8,961 nt of DNA from an uncultured Synergistales bacterium (lineage in GTDB: Bacteria > Synergistota > Synergistia > Synergistales > Aminobacteriaceae): assembly GCA_905233295.1 (NCBI GenBank), contig CAJODX010000034.1, forward strand, positions 1 to 8,961. The letters run 5' to 3'. Below, piece after piece: positions 1 through 5,619 of the stretch. The translations under genes were made by a program, and so were the position numbers. The notes beneath the pieces are model-generated. The model saw only the letters and a list, made by a program, of their open reading frames with translations, had not been told where the DNA came from and searched no databases. The first letter of the stretch is position 1. The number at the start of each line of letters is the position of its first letter.

Positions 1-656
1 GTTGTGATGTCGTCTCTGTTCTGCAAAGTCGTATGAATGACCCAACGTTCCCAGCTTGCCATGGGTTCAAGTCTTATCGGGCGTCCGTATTTCACAGCCT
101 GACGCGCTGTTGCTTCAGCGAGACGTTCAAGGCTTTTCGTTCTCCGTTCACGATAGCCGCAACTGTCGATTTTGATTCTCGGTTCTGATTTCGGATCTCT
201 CAGCGAAAGATTTACGAGATATTCCATTCCTTTGAGTGCATCGCCGTAACGTCCCACGACATAGTCGGAAGCATCTTCGCCCTGAATGTCCAAAGTGTTT
301 TTCGCCGTTTCTGAAATTACAGCATATGCGTTGATGTCCATCAGCTTTAAAGTTTTGTCTATAAACTCAACGCCATGCTCAAGCAAATTTAAATGAGCCT
401 CTTTGCCGTCGGATTCGTTTAAAATTTCAGTTTCTTTTTCAATCTTTTCGGCTTCATTGTCATTATTTTCATTTTCTGAGCGTGCAGTGATTTCGATTTT
501 CAGCATTTTTCCGCCGAGCCCCAAAAAGCCCTTGCGTTCTTCAGAAATAACCTCAGCGCGAAGTTTTTCCTGCGGAATCCGCCACTGTCTTGAAACATCG
601 CTCAATGCCTCTTCAATGTCCGAAGCTTCGATTATAATCTTTTTTTCTTGAATCAA
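1..656 (-). CDS. jag: Jag/KhpB RNA-binding protein (SpoIIIJ-associated), C-terminus cut by window edge
   Basis: The minus strand read from a TTG at 656 gives 218 codons without a stop, running off the window. Seen: an N-terminal Jag_N-type region (about residues 4-54, with RKGFLGLGGK at 41-50), an acidic linker (about 60-90), a KH domain whose GxxG loop is G-R-Y-G at 135-138, and an R3H domain with Arg204-x3-His208 (ERWVIH). The family is a cytoplasmic RNA-binding regulator linked to cell division and envelope growth in Gram-positive bacteria, and is usually encoded next to yidC. The TTG start is chosen because GAGGTG lies 7 nt upstream; no ATG occurs near it. By comparison with the family only a short C-terminal tail, perhaps 15-40 residues, is missing. 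It follows yidC after 66 bp in the same direction, probably as the last visible gene of the rpmH operon. Identification is firm; the start is likely. Confidence 0.93.
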   Translation of the reverse strand, partial: MIQEKKIIIEASDIEEALSDVSRQWRIPQEKLRAEVISEERKGFLGLGGKMLKIEITARSENENNDNEAEKIEKETEILNESDGKEAHLNLLEHGVEFIDKTLKLMDINAYAVISETAKNTLDIQGEDASDYVVGRYGDALKGMEYLVNLSLRDPKSEPRIKIDSCGYRERRTKSLERLAEATARQAVKYGRPIRLEPMASWERWVIHTTLQNRDDIT

Positions 657-722
657 TTTATTTCACCTCATTGCTTTGCTAAAACAGGAGTTAGAAACGA
701 GGGAGCAGGAAGTTTTTGATTC

Positions 723-1556
723 TTACTTGCTTTTCCTTGGTTTCTCCTGATATAACGTCGGTTTTGTTTTCATTTCTTCGCTTGTTTTACGCGAAACACG
801 AACCTGATGAACTATTCCCATCAATGACGATATACCCCAGTAGAGCAAAACTCCTCCGGGCAGCGAGAAACATATAAACGTTAAAAATAACGGCATGAAC
901 CACGACATCATAGCCATCTGCGGATTGCCCGCGCTTGAAAGGTGCTGTTGATACCACGTGAGCCACGCGATTAAAATCAGAAGAATGAAATTAAAAATCC
1001 ACATTCCGATATTCGAGAACAATAAACTTAAATTCGTGAACGATGAGAAAAATACCATCACGAAGCCGAGCTGTTCATCAGGGATTCTGACTCCGGCTTC
1101 GTCAACGAGATTCAAAGCGTTCGCAACGGTCGTTAAAACACTGCCGCCGAGATTTACGCCGAGAAAAGTTACGTCCGTGAAGTCAGCGCGTTTCGTCAGG
1201 TCATAAAGAACACCGTAAAGCAGAATGAAAATCGGCAACTGAATGATCAGCGGCAGACATCCGCTCGCCGGATTGACTTTATTTTCTTTGTACAAAGCCA
1301 TAGTCTCGCGGTTTAGAGCGTCTTTGTCATCGCCGTATTTGTCCTGCAAAACTTTTAACATAGGCTGAAGCTTCTGCATTTTCTGCATGCTCACCATTTG
1401 TTTTTGCGTCAAAGGGTGCATTGCGGCACGGACAAGCAGGGTTAAGATTATTATCGAAAGTCCCCAAGCGAAGTCGCTGCTGATGAAGCCGCATGTTATC
1501 GTGTTGTGAATAAGCTCAAGCAGAGCGCGCAGCAAAGATTTTGCCTGTTCCCACAT
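723..1556 (-). CDS. yidC: YidC/Oxa1 family membrane protein insertase
   Basis: 277 residues. The protein inserts and folds membrane proteins in the cytoplasmic membrane, alone or with SecYEG. Seen: a first core membrane helix (about 27-45) containing the conserved groove arginine, Arg43 in TLLVRAAMHPLT; a basic and amphipathic cytoplasmic hairpin (about 50-95); the family hallmark NPASGCLPLIIQLPIF at 95-110; further hydrophobic segments at about 105-120, 163-200 and 217-250; NPQMAMM at 211-217; and a basic C-terminal tail (254-277) suited to ribosome contact. There is no lipoprotein signal or separate signal peptide, unlike Bacillus SpoIIIJ. The stretch between the GCLP motif and NPQM is about 45-50 residues longer than I recall for SpoIIIJ. 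The ATG start has GAGGTG 10 nt upstream, and this overlaps the yidD stop codon, so translation is probably coupled. Confidence 0.96.
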   Translation of the reverse strand: MWEQAKSLLRALLELIHNTITCGFISSDFAWGLSIIILTLLVRAAMHPLTQKQMVSMQKMQKLQPMLKVLQDKYGDDKDALNRETMALYKENKVNPASGCLPLIIQLPIFILLYGVLYDLTKRADFTDVTFLGVNLGGSVLTTVANALNLVDEAGVRIPDEQLGFVMVFFSSFTNLSLLFSNIGMWIFNFILLILIAWLTWYQQHLSSAGNPQMAMMSWFMPLFLTFICFSLPGGVLLYWGISSLMGIVHQVRVSRKTSEEMKTKPTLYQEKPRKSK

Positions 1557-1565
1557 ATTTTATTT

Positions 1566-1793
1566 TCACCTCTTAAAATTTTTCGGCGGAGGATCATAGC
1601 CTCCTGGATTCCACGGTCCGCATTTTGAAATCCGCTTTAATGTCAGCCATGAACCGCGCAAAAATCCCCACTCTCTGTAAACTTCCATAGCGTAATTTGA
1701 GCAGGTCGGGTAAAAACGGCAGTTTCTGCCAAGATAAGGCGAGATCAAAAGCTGATACAGGCGTATCAATATCACTGCAAGACGGGAAAGCAT
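1566..1793 (-). CDS. yidD: YidD membrane protein insertion efficiency factor
   Basis: 75 residues, within the usual 70-90 of the family. Seen: an N-terminal amphipathic helix (LAVILIRLYQLLISP), then the family signature with conserved cysteines, NCRFYPTCSNYA (Cys25, Cys31), and near the end SKCGPWNPGGYDPPP with Cys58. The family is a small membrane-associated protein that helps YidC-dependent insertion. The ATG at 1793 lies inside the 3' end of rnpA (22 bp overlap, different frame). No clear Shine-Dalgarno is needed if translation is coupled to rnpA. The stop codon overlaps the Shine-Dalgarno of yidC, 9 bp before its ATG. Everything seen fits a functional copy. Confidence 0.95.
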   Translation of the reverse strand: MLSRLAVILIRLYQLLISPYLGRNCRFYPTCSNYAMEVYREWGFLRGSWLTLKRISKCGPWNPGGYDPPPKNFKR

Positions 1794-2122
1794 AATAATT
1801 TTTTTCGTCTGAACAATTTTTCAAGCTCTCCGGCAATATCCTGACTTTTTGCGCCAATGCCTTTTTCTTTTAAAGTCAGGATTATGTGAAGACCGGGAAT
1901 TAATTTTTTTTCAAACTGAGAAAAAGCCGCACGCAAAATTCTTTTTCCGCGATTTCGGACATGAGCTTTCCCCAGACGTTTGCCGACTGCACAGCCGAAT
2001 TTTATTTCGGGCGTGTTGTCTTTCAAATATAACAACCGCACCAGCTCCCCGTTGACACGAACACCGGTGCGGAATATCAAATCAAATTCCCAGCCTTTTT
2101 TGAGCCTGACAATATCAGACAC
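1772..2122 (-). CDS. rnpA: Ribonuclease P protein component
   Basis: 116 residues. This is the protein subunit of RNase P, which helps the catalytic RNA bind pre-tRNA and remove its 5' leader. Seen: the N-terminal RLKKGWEFDLIFRTG with the aromatic residues that line the leader-binding cleft, and the RNR signature in HVRNRGKR (RNR at 56-58) preceded by VGKRLGK. A basic C-terminal segment (FRRKK) follows. The start is a GTG that overlaps the last codons of rpmH by 8 nt. No good Shine-Dalgarno precedes it, so coupling to rpmH translation is likely. The 3' end overlaps yidD by 22 bp. The order rpmH-rnpA-yidD-yidC-jag supports the call. Confidence 0.96.
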   Translation of the reverse strand: MSDIVRLKKGWEFDLIFRTGVRVNGELVRLLYLKDNTPEIKFGCAVGKRLGKAHVRNRGKRILRAAFSQFEKKLIPGLHIILTLKEKGIGAKSQDIAGELEKLFRRKKLLCFPVLQ

Positions 2123-2255
2123 GGGTCAGGTACTTGCGTCCCTTGCGTCTTCTGTTGCGGAGGACTTTGCGTCCCGACGGAGATGCTGAACGGGCTAAGA
2201 ATCCTATCTTGCGTTTTCTTGGCAATACGTGGGGCTGAAATGTTCCCTTTTTCAT
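2115..2255 (-). CDS. rpmH: 50S ribosomal protein L34
   Basis: 46 residues, the usual size. Translation of the minus strand gives MKKGTFQPHVLPRKRK, then IGFLARSASPSGRKVLRNRR and a basic end RKGRKYLTRV. TFQP, the GFLAR block, GRKVL and the K/R-rich end are the L34 signature. It is a small basic protein of the large ribosomal subunit near the exit tunnel. A GAGAGGAG stretch lies upstream, but about 15 nt from the ATG, longer than usual; no other start codon is available in frame. It is first in the operon, about 48 bp downstream of an extended -10 promoter, and overlaps the rnpA start by 8 bp. Confidence 0.97.
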   Translation of the reverse strand: MKKGTFQPHVLPRKRKIGFLARSASPSGRKVLRNRRRKGRKYLTRV

Positions 2256-2302
2256 TTTAAAATGAAGATACTCCTCTCTAGAAATTAATAATAACGCGAG
2301 GA

Positions 2303-2311
2303 ATTATAGCA
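2303..2311 (-). promoter_or_regulatory. Extended -10 promoter of the rpmH operon
   Basis: The minus strand reads TGCTATAAT, a perfect -10 hexamer with the TGn extension. No good -35 is found 16-18 nt upstream (CAAAAT or similar), which the extended -10 may make up for. The start would be near 2296, giving a 5' UTR of about 40 nt before rpmH. Confidence 0.65.
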
Positions 2312-2320
2312 TATTCGATT

Positions 2321-2348
2321 TTGAAATTTTGCAGTGTTCCCTTAAAAT
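2321..2348 (+). promoter_or_regulatory. Promoter of the glycosyltransferase-like gene
   Basis: TTGAAA (2321-2326), a 16 nt spacer and TAAAAT (2343-2348). The predicted start lies about 7 nt downstream, only some 11-12 nt before the ATG, so the 5' UTR holds little more than the Shine-Dalgarno GGGTGAT. It is back to back with the rpmH promoter in the 110 bp intergenic space. Confidence 0.5.
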
Positions 2349-2365
2349 ATTCTGGGTGATTTTTT

Positions 2366-3181
2366 ATGAAAAAATGTACGTTGCTGATAAATTCCTGCGA
2401 TGCTTATTCTGACGTTTGGGATTTATTTTTCAAAGCTCTGAAAGTTCAGTGGGCTGATTGTGAATTTCCTGTAATTTTAAACACGGAAACGAAAAAATAT
2501 CCGGGCGTTAAAGTTTTAAATTTCAATACGCCGTGTTGGGGCGCAAGATATAAAAACGCTCTGAAGTTCATCGAAACACCTTACGTGATACCTATTCTCG
2601 AAGATTTTGTTTTAAAAGAAAAATTCACGGGCGGCGAAATAATTTCAAAAACGGTTCAATGGCTTGATGAAAATCCTGACATCGGAGTTTTTTATCTCAT
2701 TCAACATCCGTATATTTTGCAGGAAAAAACTGAATTTGAAGGTTTCGGCTTGCTCCCTCAAAGGGCTGAATATAAATTAAGCACGCAGTTTGCAATCTGG
2801 AGAAAAACATATCTCGACAAATGTCTGAAAGGCATTGAAAATCCTTGGGAATGGGAACTCTTTGTTACCCGTAAAGCATGGAGATTCAAAGAAAGAGAAT
2901 ATGCTCTGCTTGAAAACGAGCCTGATGTTTTTAATATACAGTTTGGCGGCGTAATATGGCGCGGTCTGTGGCATCCCGAGGCAAAAAATTTAGCTGAAAA
3001 ATACGGCGTTGAAATAGATTTTTCCAAACGCGGCTTCATGGACCTCAATGATCCGAACAGACGGAAAAATGCCTATCACGTCGGCAGAAATTTTCCCAAA
3101 GACATTTTCAAAAAAATATGGTGGCGCGAATTTTTTGAAAGAATCAGAGCCGAGTTCAGAAAAATAAGATTAAAAATTTAG
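2366..3181 (+). CDS. Putative GT-A-like glycosyltransferase
   Basis: 271 residues with no signal peptide or membrane helix, so probably cytoplasmic. Seen: the opening LLINSCDAYSDVWDLFFKAL with a beta strand followed by a helix, as in nucleotide-sugar transferases; TPYVIPILEDFVLKEKF (71-87), where the acidic pair E79-D80 sits where related proteins have a DD/DxD-like metal site; a tryptophan-rich segment NPWEWELF (159-166); FGGVIWRGLWHPEA (193-206); and a basic, aromatic C-terminus (KKIWWREFFERIRAEFRKI) that could lie on the membrane surface. I recall similar unnamed proteins in capsule or surface-polysaccharide clusters, but no such cluster is visible here. The ATG is preceded by GGTGAT at good distance and by its own promoter. 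Substrate unknown; the class call is an inference, and the catalytic acid pair is not proven. Confidence 0.6.
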   Translation: MKKCTLLINSCDAYSDVWDLFFKALKVQWADCEFPVILNTETKKYPGVKVLNFNTPCWGARYKNALKFIETPYVIPILEDFVLKEKFTGGEIISKTVQWLDENPDIGVFYLIQHPYILQEKTEFEGFGLLPQRAEYKLSTQFAIWRKTYLDKCLKGIENPWEWELFVTRKAWRFKEREYALLENEPDVFNIQFGGVIWRGLWHPEAKNLAEKYGVEIDFSKRGFMDLNDPNRRKNAYHVGRNFPKDIFKKIWWREFFERIRAEFRKIRLKI

Positions 3182-3189
3182 GAAAACTC

Positions 3190-3209
3190 AGCAGAGTCTC
3201 TGCTAAAAT
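3190..3209 (+). promoter_or_regulatory. Extended -10 promoter overlapped by a 15 bp palindrome
   Basis: TGCTAAAAT (3201-3209) is a TGn-extended -10. The palindrome AGCAGAGTCTCTGCT (3190-3204; 7 bp arms around one base) ends on the first base of the -10. No good -35 is seen 17 nt upstream. The palindrome could be an operator, or a weak hairpin after the upstream gene; it is not followed by a T run, so it is not a plus-strand terminator. Confidence 0.45.
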
Positions 3210-3225
3210 AACGCGGGTGATTTTT

Positions 3226-3456
3226 ATGGGAGTAAATTTGAATGACGCTGAATATTTTGCTGACACAATACTGAAACGGGTCGAACAGCTTATGAATGAA
3301 CGCGACACCTTGAAGCGCGAACTCTCAAGGCGTTCAAACGGAAATTCTGAACACAATAAAGCTTTTGTGCGTGCCTTTCAGGAAAATATAATTTCAAATG
3401 CTGTTGCTGCCGGACGTATTGAAAAACTCGAACGCATTTTGCTGATGAGGAATTAA
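3226..3456 (+). CDS. Small hypothetical protein with coiled-coil-like helix
   Basis: 76 residues, not recognised. Sequence: an opening MGVNLNDAEYFADTILKRVE, then a charged helix NERDTLKRELSRR (about 24-36) with heptad-like spacing, a short polar break (SNGNSEHN), and a second helix rich in A/I/L ending KLERILLMRN. No cysteine pairs, signal or membrane segment. The ATG at 3226 is preferred over an in-frame GTG at 3217 because GGGTGA (3215-3220) is then a Shine-Dalgarno 5 nt upstream. It is 6 bp from the ZapA-like gene and shares its direction, so the two are probably made together. A role as partner of that protein, as ZapB is for ZapA, is speculation. Confidence 0.7.
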   Translation: MGVNLNDAEYFADTILKRVEQLMNERDTLKRELSRRSNGNSEHNKAFVRAFQENIISNAVAAGRIEKLERILLMRN

Positions 3457-3462
3457 AAAATT

Positions 3463-3699
3463 ATGAAAACTTCACGAGATGTTTATTTAACGATTGGCAA
3501 AGGCTCATATACCCTCAACACCTCGATTGAAAATGAAGAATTTGACAGAGTTAAAAGTCTTATTGATGATGCCTGCGGAGAAATCGTCAAAGGTGCAAAA
3601 CAGGAAGATATTTTAATGCTTACGTGCGTTCGTCTTGCGTATGCTCTTGACAGTGTGAACAGCAAATTAAAAAATATTCTTGAAAAAATCGAAGAGTGA
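3463..3699 (+). CDS. ZapA-like small protein
   Basis: 78 residues. Layout matches the ZapA family: an N-terminal beta strand pair with VYLTIGKGSYTL (8-19), a helix (about 25-44) and a long C-terminal helix ILMLTCVRLAYALDSVNSKL (50-69) suited to coiled-coil dimerisation. ZapA proteins bind FtsZ at mid-cell and promote bundling. The match is in pattern (V-x-I-x-G-x-x-Y-x-L, then two helices, and the L-A-Y-A-L-D motif) rather than close identity, so another short coiled-coil protein is possible. The ATG has a GAGGA element at the end of the preceding gene, about 12 nt upstream. It lies 51 bp before rplI, in the same direction. Confidence 0.5.
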   Translation: MKTSRDVYLTIGKGSYTLNTSIENEEFDRVKSLIDDACGEIVKGAKQEDILMLTCVRLAYALDSVNSKLKNILEKIEE

Positions 3700-3703
3700 A
3701 AAA

Positions 3704-3748
3704 ATGAATTTCATTGCAGGATCAGGACATAAAAGGAGGAAAATTTAA
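3704..3748 (+). other. 14-codon ORF covering the rplI Shine-Dalgarno
   Basis: An ATG 4 nt after the ZapA-like stop opens a 14-codon frame (MNFIAGSGHKRRKI) that ends in TAA two bases before the rplI ATG. The AGGAGG of rplI (3734-3739) forms its Arg-Arg codons. Its own ribosome site is weak (GAAGAG). It may couple translation to rplI or be chance; coding status is unproven. Confidence 0.25.
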
Positions 3749-3750
3749 CT

Positions 3751-4200
3751 ATGAAAGTAATTTTGAAATCAGACGTAAACAAACTCGGTAAGGCTGGAGC
3801 ATTGCTCGAAGTCAGCGACGGCTACGCAAGAAATTTTCTGCTGCCGAAAAATCTCGCGATTGAAGCAACTCCCGCAAAAATGAACGAATGGAAAAACGAA
3901 CAGGCTCGTCTCAAGGCAAAAGACGCAAAAGAACACGCTGAAGCTCTTGAACTTCAGAAAAAACTTCAGGGCAAAGCCGTAAATATCACAGGCAAAGCTG
4001 GCGATAACGGCAAACTTTTCGGGAGCATCACACCGGCACAGATAGCCGAAGCTCTCGAAACACAGCACGATGTAAAAAATTTTGACAAACGTAACATTAA
4101 ACTCGATGACGTTGTGAAACAGCCGGGAAATTTCAATTTTTCACTGAAATTATATCCGGGCGTTCAGGCGGACATGACATTAATTGTAACGGTAGCATAA
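3751..4200 (+). CDS. rplI: 50S ribosomal protein L9
   Basis: 149 residues, the usual length. L9 binds 23S rRNA near the L1 stalk and projects to the neighbouring ribosome. Seen: the N-terminal domain MKVILKSDVNKLGKAGALLE followed by VSDGYARNFLLPKNLAIEAT (21-40), the long connecting helix rich in K/E/A (about 41-75), and the C-terminal domain with GKLFGSITPAQIAEAL (87-102) and YPGVQADMTLIVTVA. Start supported by AGGAGG (3734-3739), 11 nt upstream of the ATG. The neighbour is dnaB, as in many bacteria, though rpsF, ssb and rpsR, which often precede rplI, are absent here and replaced by two small proteins. An intrinsic terminator follows the stop codon. Confidence 0.97.
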   Translation: MKVILKSDVNKLGKAGALLEVSDGYARNFLLPKNLAIEATPAKMNEWKNEQARLKAKDAKEHAEALELQKKLQGKAVNITGKAGDNGKLFGSITPAQIAEALETQHDVKNFDKRNIKLDDVVKQPGNFNFSLKLYPGVQADMTLIVTVA

Positions 4201-4233
4201 ATGAATAAATTTCAGAGGAAGCTCCGTAAATAA
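4201..4233 (+). other. 10-codon leader-like ORF between rplI and dnaB
   Basis: The rplI stop TAA is followed at once by ATG, giving MNKFQRKLRK and a TAA at 4231-4233. Codons 6-9 make up the left arm of the terminator hairpin and the stop lies in its loop. It has the same reading frame as dnaB. It could be translated by ribosomes re-initiating after rplI; this is inferred from position only. Confidence 0.3.
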
Positions 4234-4251
4234 ACAGCGGACTTCCTTTTT
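4216..4251 (+). terminator. Intrinsic terminator or attenuator between rplI and dnaB
   Basis: Left arm AGGAAGCTCCG (4216-4226), loop of 11 nt, right arm CGGACTTCCT (4238-4247): 10 base pairs with one bulged C (4222), followed by a T run (4247-4251). It ends only 18 nt before the dnaB ATG, so it must be read through for rplI-dnaB co-transcription. Confidence 0.65.
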
Positions 4252-4269
4252 GTAAAAAAATATTTGAAA

Positions 4270-5619
4270 ATGAATCAAACCTACGGAAATCTTCCGAATA
4301 ATCCCGAAGCTGAACGCGCTGTACTCGGTGCGGCAATACTCTCAAAAGAATCTCTCGGCAACGTGATTGAAATTCTCAAGCCGGAAGACTTTTTTGACAC
4401 CAACAACAAAATCGCATTTGAAATTTTAGTTTCAATGTATATGTCAGACAAGCCCGTCGATTTCGTTACTGTCTCAGAAGAGTTCAAGACACGCGGAGTC
4501 TTTGACAGACTTGGAGGTCAGCCTTTCCTCGCTGAACTCACGAACGACCTGACGGTGATGGCGAATGTTACGTATCACGCAGAGATTGTCCGTGAACATT
4601 CAATAAGACGGAAATTAATCGAGGCTGGAAACAGAATCATCACGCTCGCGTATCAGAACGACAAAACCACGAATGAAATCATCAGCGAAATTGAAAAATT
4701 AATCTTTGATGCCTCACAGAATAAAAATTCATCTGAGTTCAGACACGTTAAAGACATCATAAGCCCTGTTTTTGTGAACGTTGAAGAAAGATTCAGGCAG
4801 ACTGATACACGCACGGCAGGTTATCCGACTGGATTTGATGATCTTGATCAATACACCGGAGGTTTTCAGCCCGGCAGTCTTAACATCATAGCAGCCCGAC
4901 CTTCAATGGGAAAGACGGCTTTTGCTCTCAATATTGCGCAGTTTGGAGGCAGAGACGCGAATATTCCCGTTTTAGTATTCAGTCTTGAAATGCCTGCTGA
5001 ACAGCTGGTGCTGAGAATGCTTGCTGCTGAATCCCGCGTTAATCTTTCAATGCTCAACACGGGAACGTTCGATACGGACGCGTTCGGTTTGGTTCGCGAG
5101 GCATGCGACATTTTAGCGCGAAGAAATATTTACATCAGCGATGACTCAATGCTCTCAGCTTTGGATTTCCGCACGCGGTGCAGACGTTTCAAGACAAAAC
5201 ACCCAGATTTAGGCTTGATAATAGTCGATTATCTTCAGCTTATGAGTACGGGAACATCAAATATCAACAACGGAAGACAGCAGGAAGTCGCGGAAATTTC
5301 AAGAATGCTGAAAGCCGTTGCACGTGAACTGAACTGTCCTGTCGTTGCGTTGTCCCAGCTTTCACGAGCCGCAGAGCAGAGAACAGAAAAAAAACCTCAG
5401 CTTTCGGACTTAAGAGACTCAGGCGCGATTGAACAAGATGCAGATGTCGTAATTTTGCTTTTCCGCGAAGATTATTACAGCGACACCGAACAGAATGACG
5501 AACAGAACAGCAAAGCTGATATAAGAATCGCAAAGAACAGAAACGGCAGCACAGGAACATTTCATTTGACTTTCGTACGCGAAATAACAAGATTTATGAA
5601 CTTCGGCGGAGATTTTTAA
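4270..5619 (+). CDS. dnaB: Replicative DNA helicase DnaB
   Basis: 449 residues, normal length. The hexameric helicase unwinds DNA ahead of the replication fork and binds primase. Seen: the N-terminal collar domain (about 1-150, starting NLPNNPEAERAVLGAAI), a linker helix, and the RecA-like ATPase domain (about 182-449) with Walker A RPSMGKT (210-216), the catalytic glutamate in FSLEM (Glu240), Walker B IIVDYLQL (Asp320), LSQLSR (Gln363) and the arginine finger region AKNRNG (Arg424). DLRDSGAIEQDAD is also typical. No intein. ATG at 4270 chosen; an in-frame TTG at 4264 would add two residues. Neither has a recognisable Shine-Dalgarno, which is unusual among its neighbours. A terminator lies just upstream. 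The 3' end overlaps the convergent DUF2157 gene by 4 bp. Confidence 0.97.
   Translation: MNQTYGNLPNNPEAERAVLGAAILSKESLGNVIEILKPEDFFDTNNKIAFEILVSMYMSDKPVDFVTVSEEFKTRGVFDRLGGQPFLAELTNDLTVMANVTYHAEIVREHSIRRKLIEAGNRIITLAYQNDKTTNEIISEIEKLIFDASQNKNSSEFRHVKDIISPVFVNVEERFRQTDTRTAGYPTGFDDLDQYTGGFQPGSLNIIAARPSMGKTAFALNIAQFGGRDANIPVLVFSLEMPAEQLVLRMLAAESRVNLSMLNTGTFDTDAFGLVREACDILARRNIYISDDSMLSALDFRTRCRRFKTKHPDLGLIIVDYLQLMSTGTSNINNGRQQEVAEISRMLKAVARELNCPVVALSQLSRAAEQRTEKKPQLSDLRDSGAIEQDADVVILLFREDYYSDTEQNDEQNSKADIRIAKNRNGSTGTFHLTFVREITRFMNFGGDF

Noticed and set aside
403..651. Plus-strand ORF of 82 codons opposite jag
   Set aside because: Serine/phenylalanine-rich antisense product; the opposite strand encodes a clear Jag protein with KH and R3H motifs.
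1594..1857. Minus-strand 87-codon frame overlapping rnpA and yidD
   Set aside because: It is an alternative frame of two well-supported genes and resembles no family.
2256..2365. Possible replication origin next to rpmH
   Set aside because: The 110 bp are filled by two promoters and ribosome sites; no TTATCCACA-type boxes and no dnaA.
2758..3048. Minus-strand ORF of 96 codons within the glycosyltransferase-like gene
   Set aside because: Shadow frame with no ribosome site; the plus-strand frame has promoter, SD and protein-like composition.
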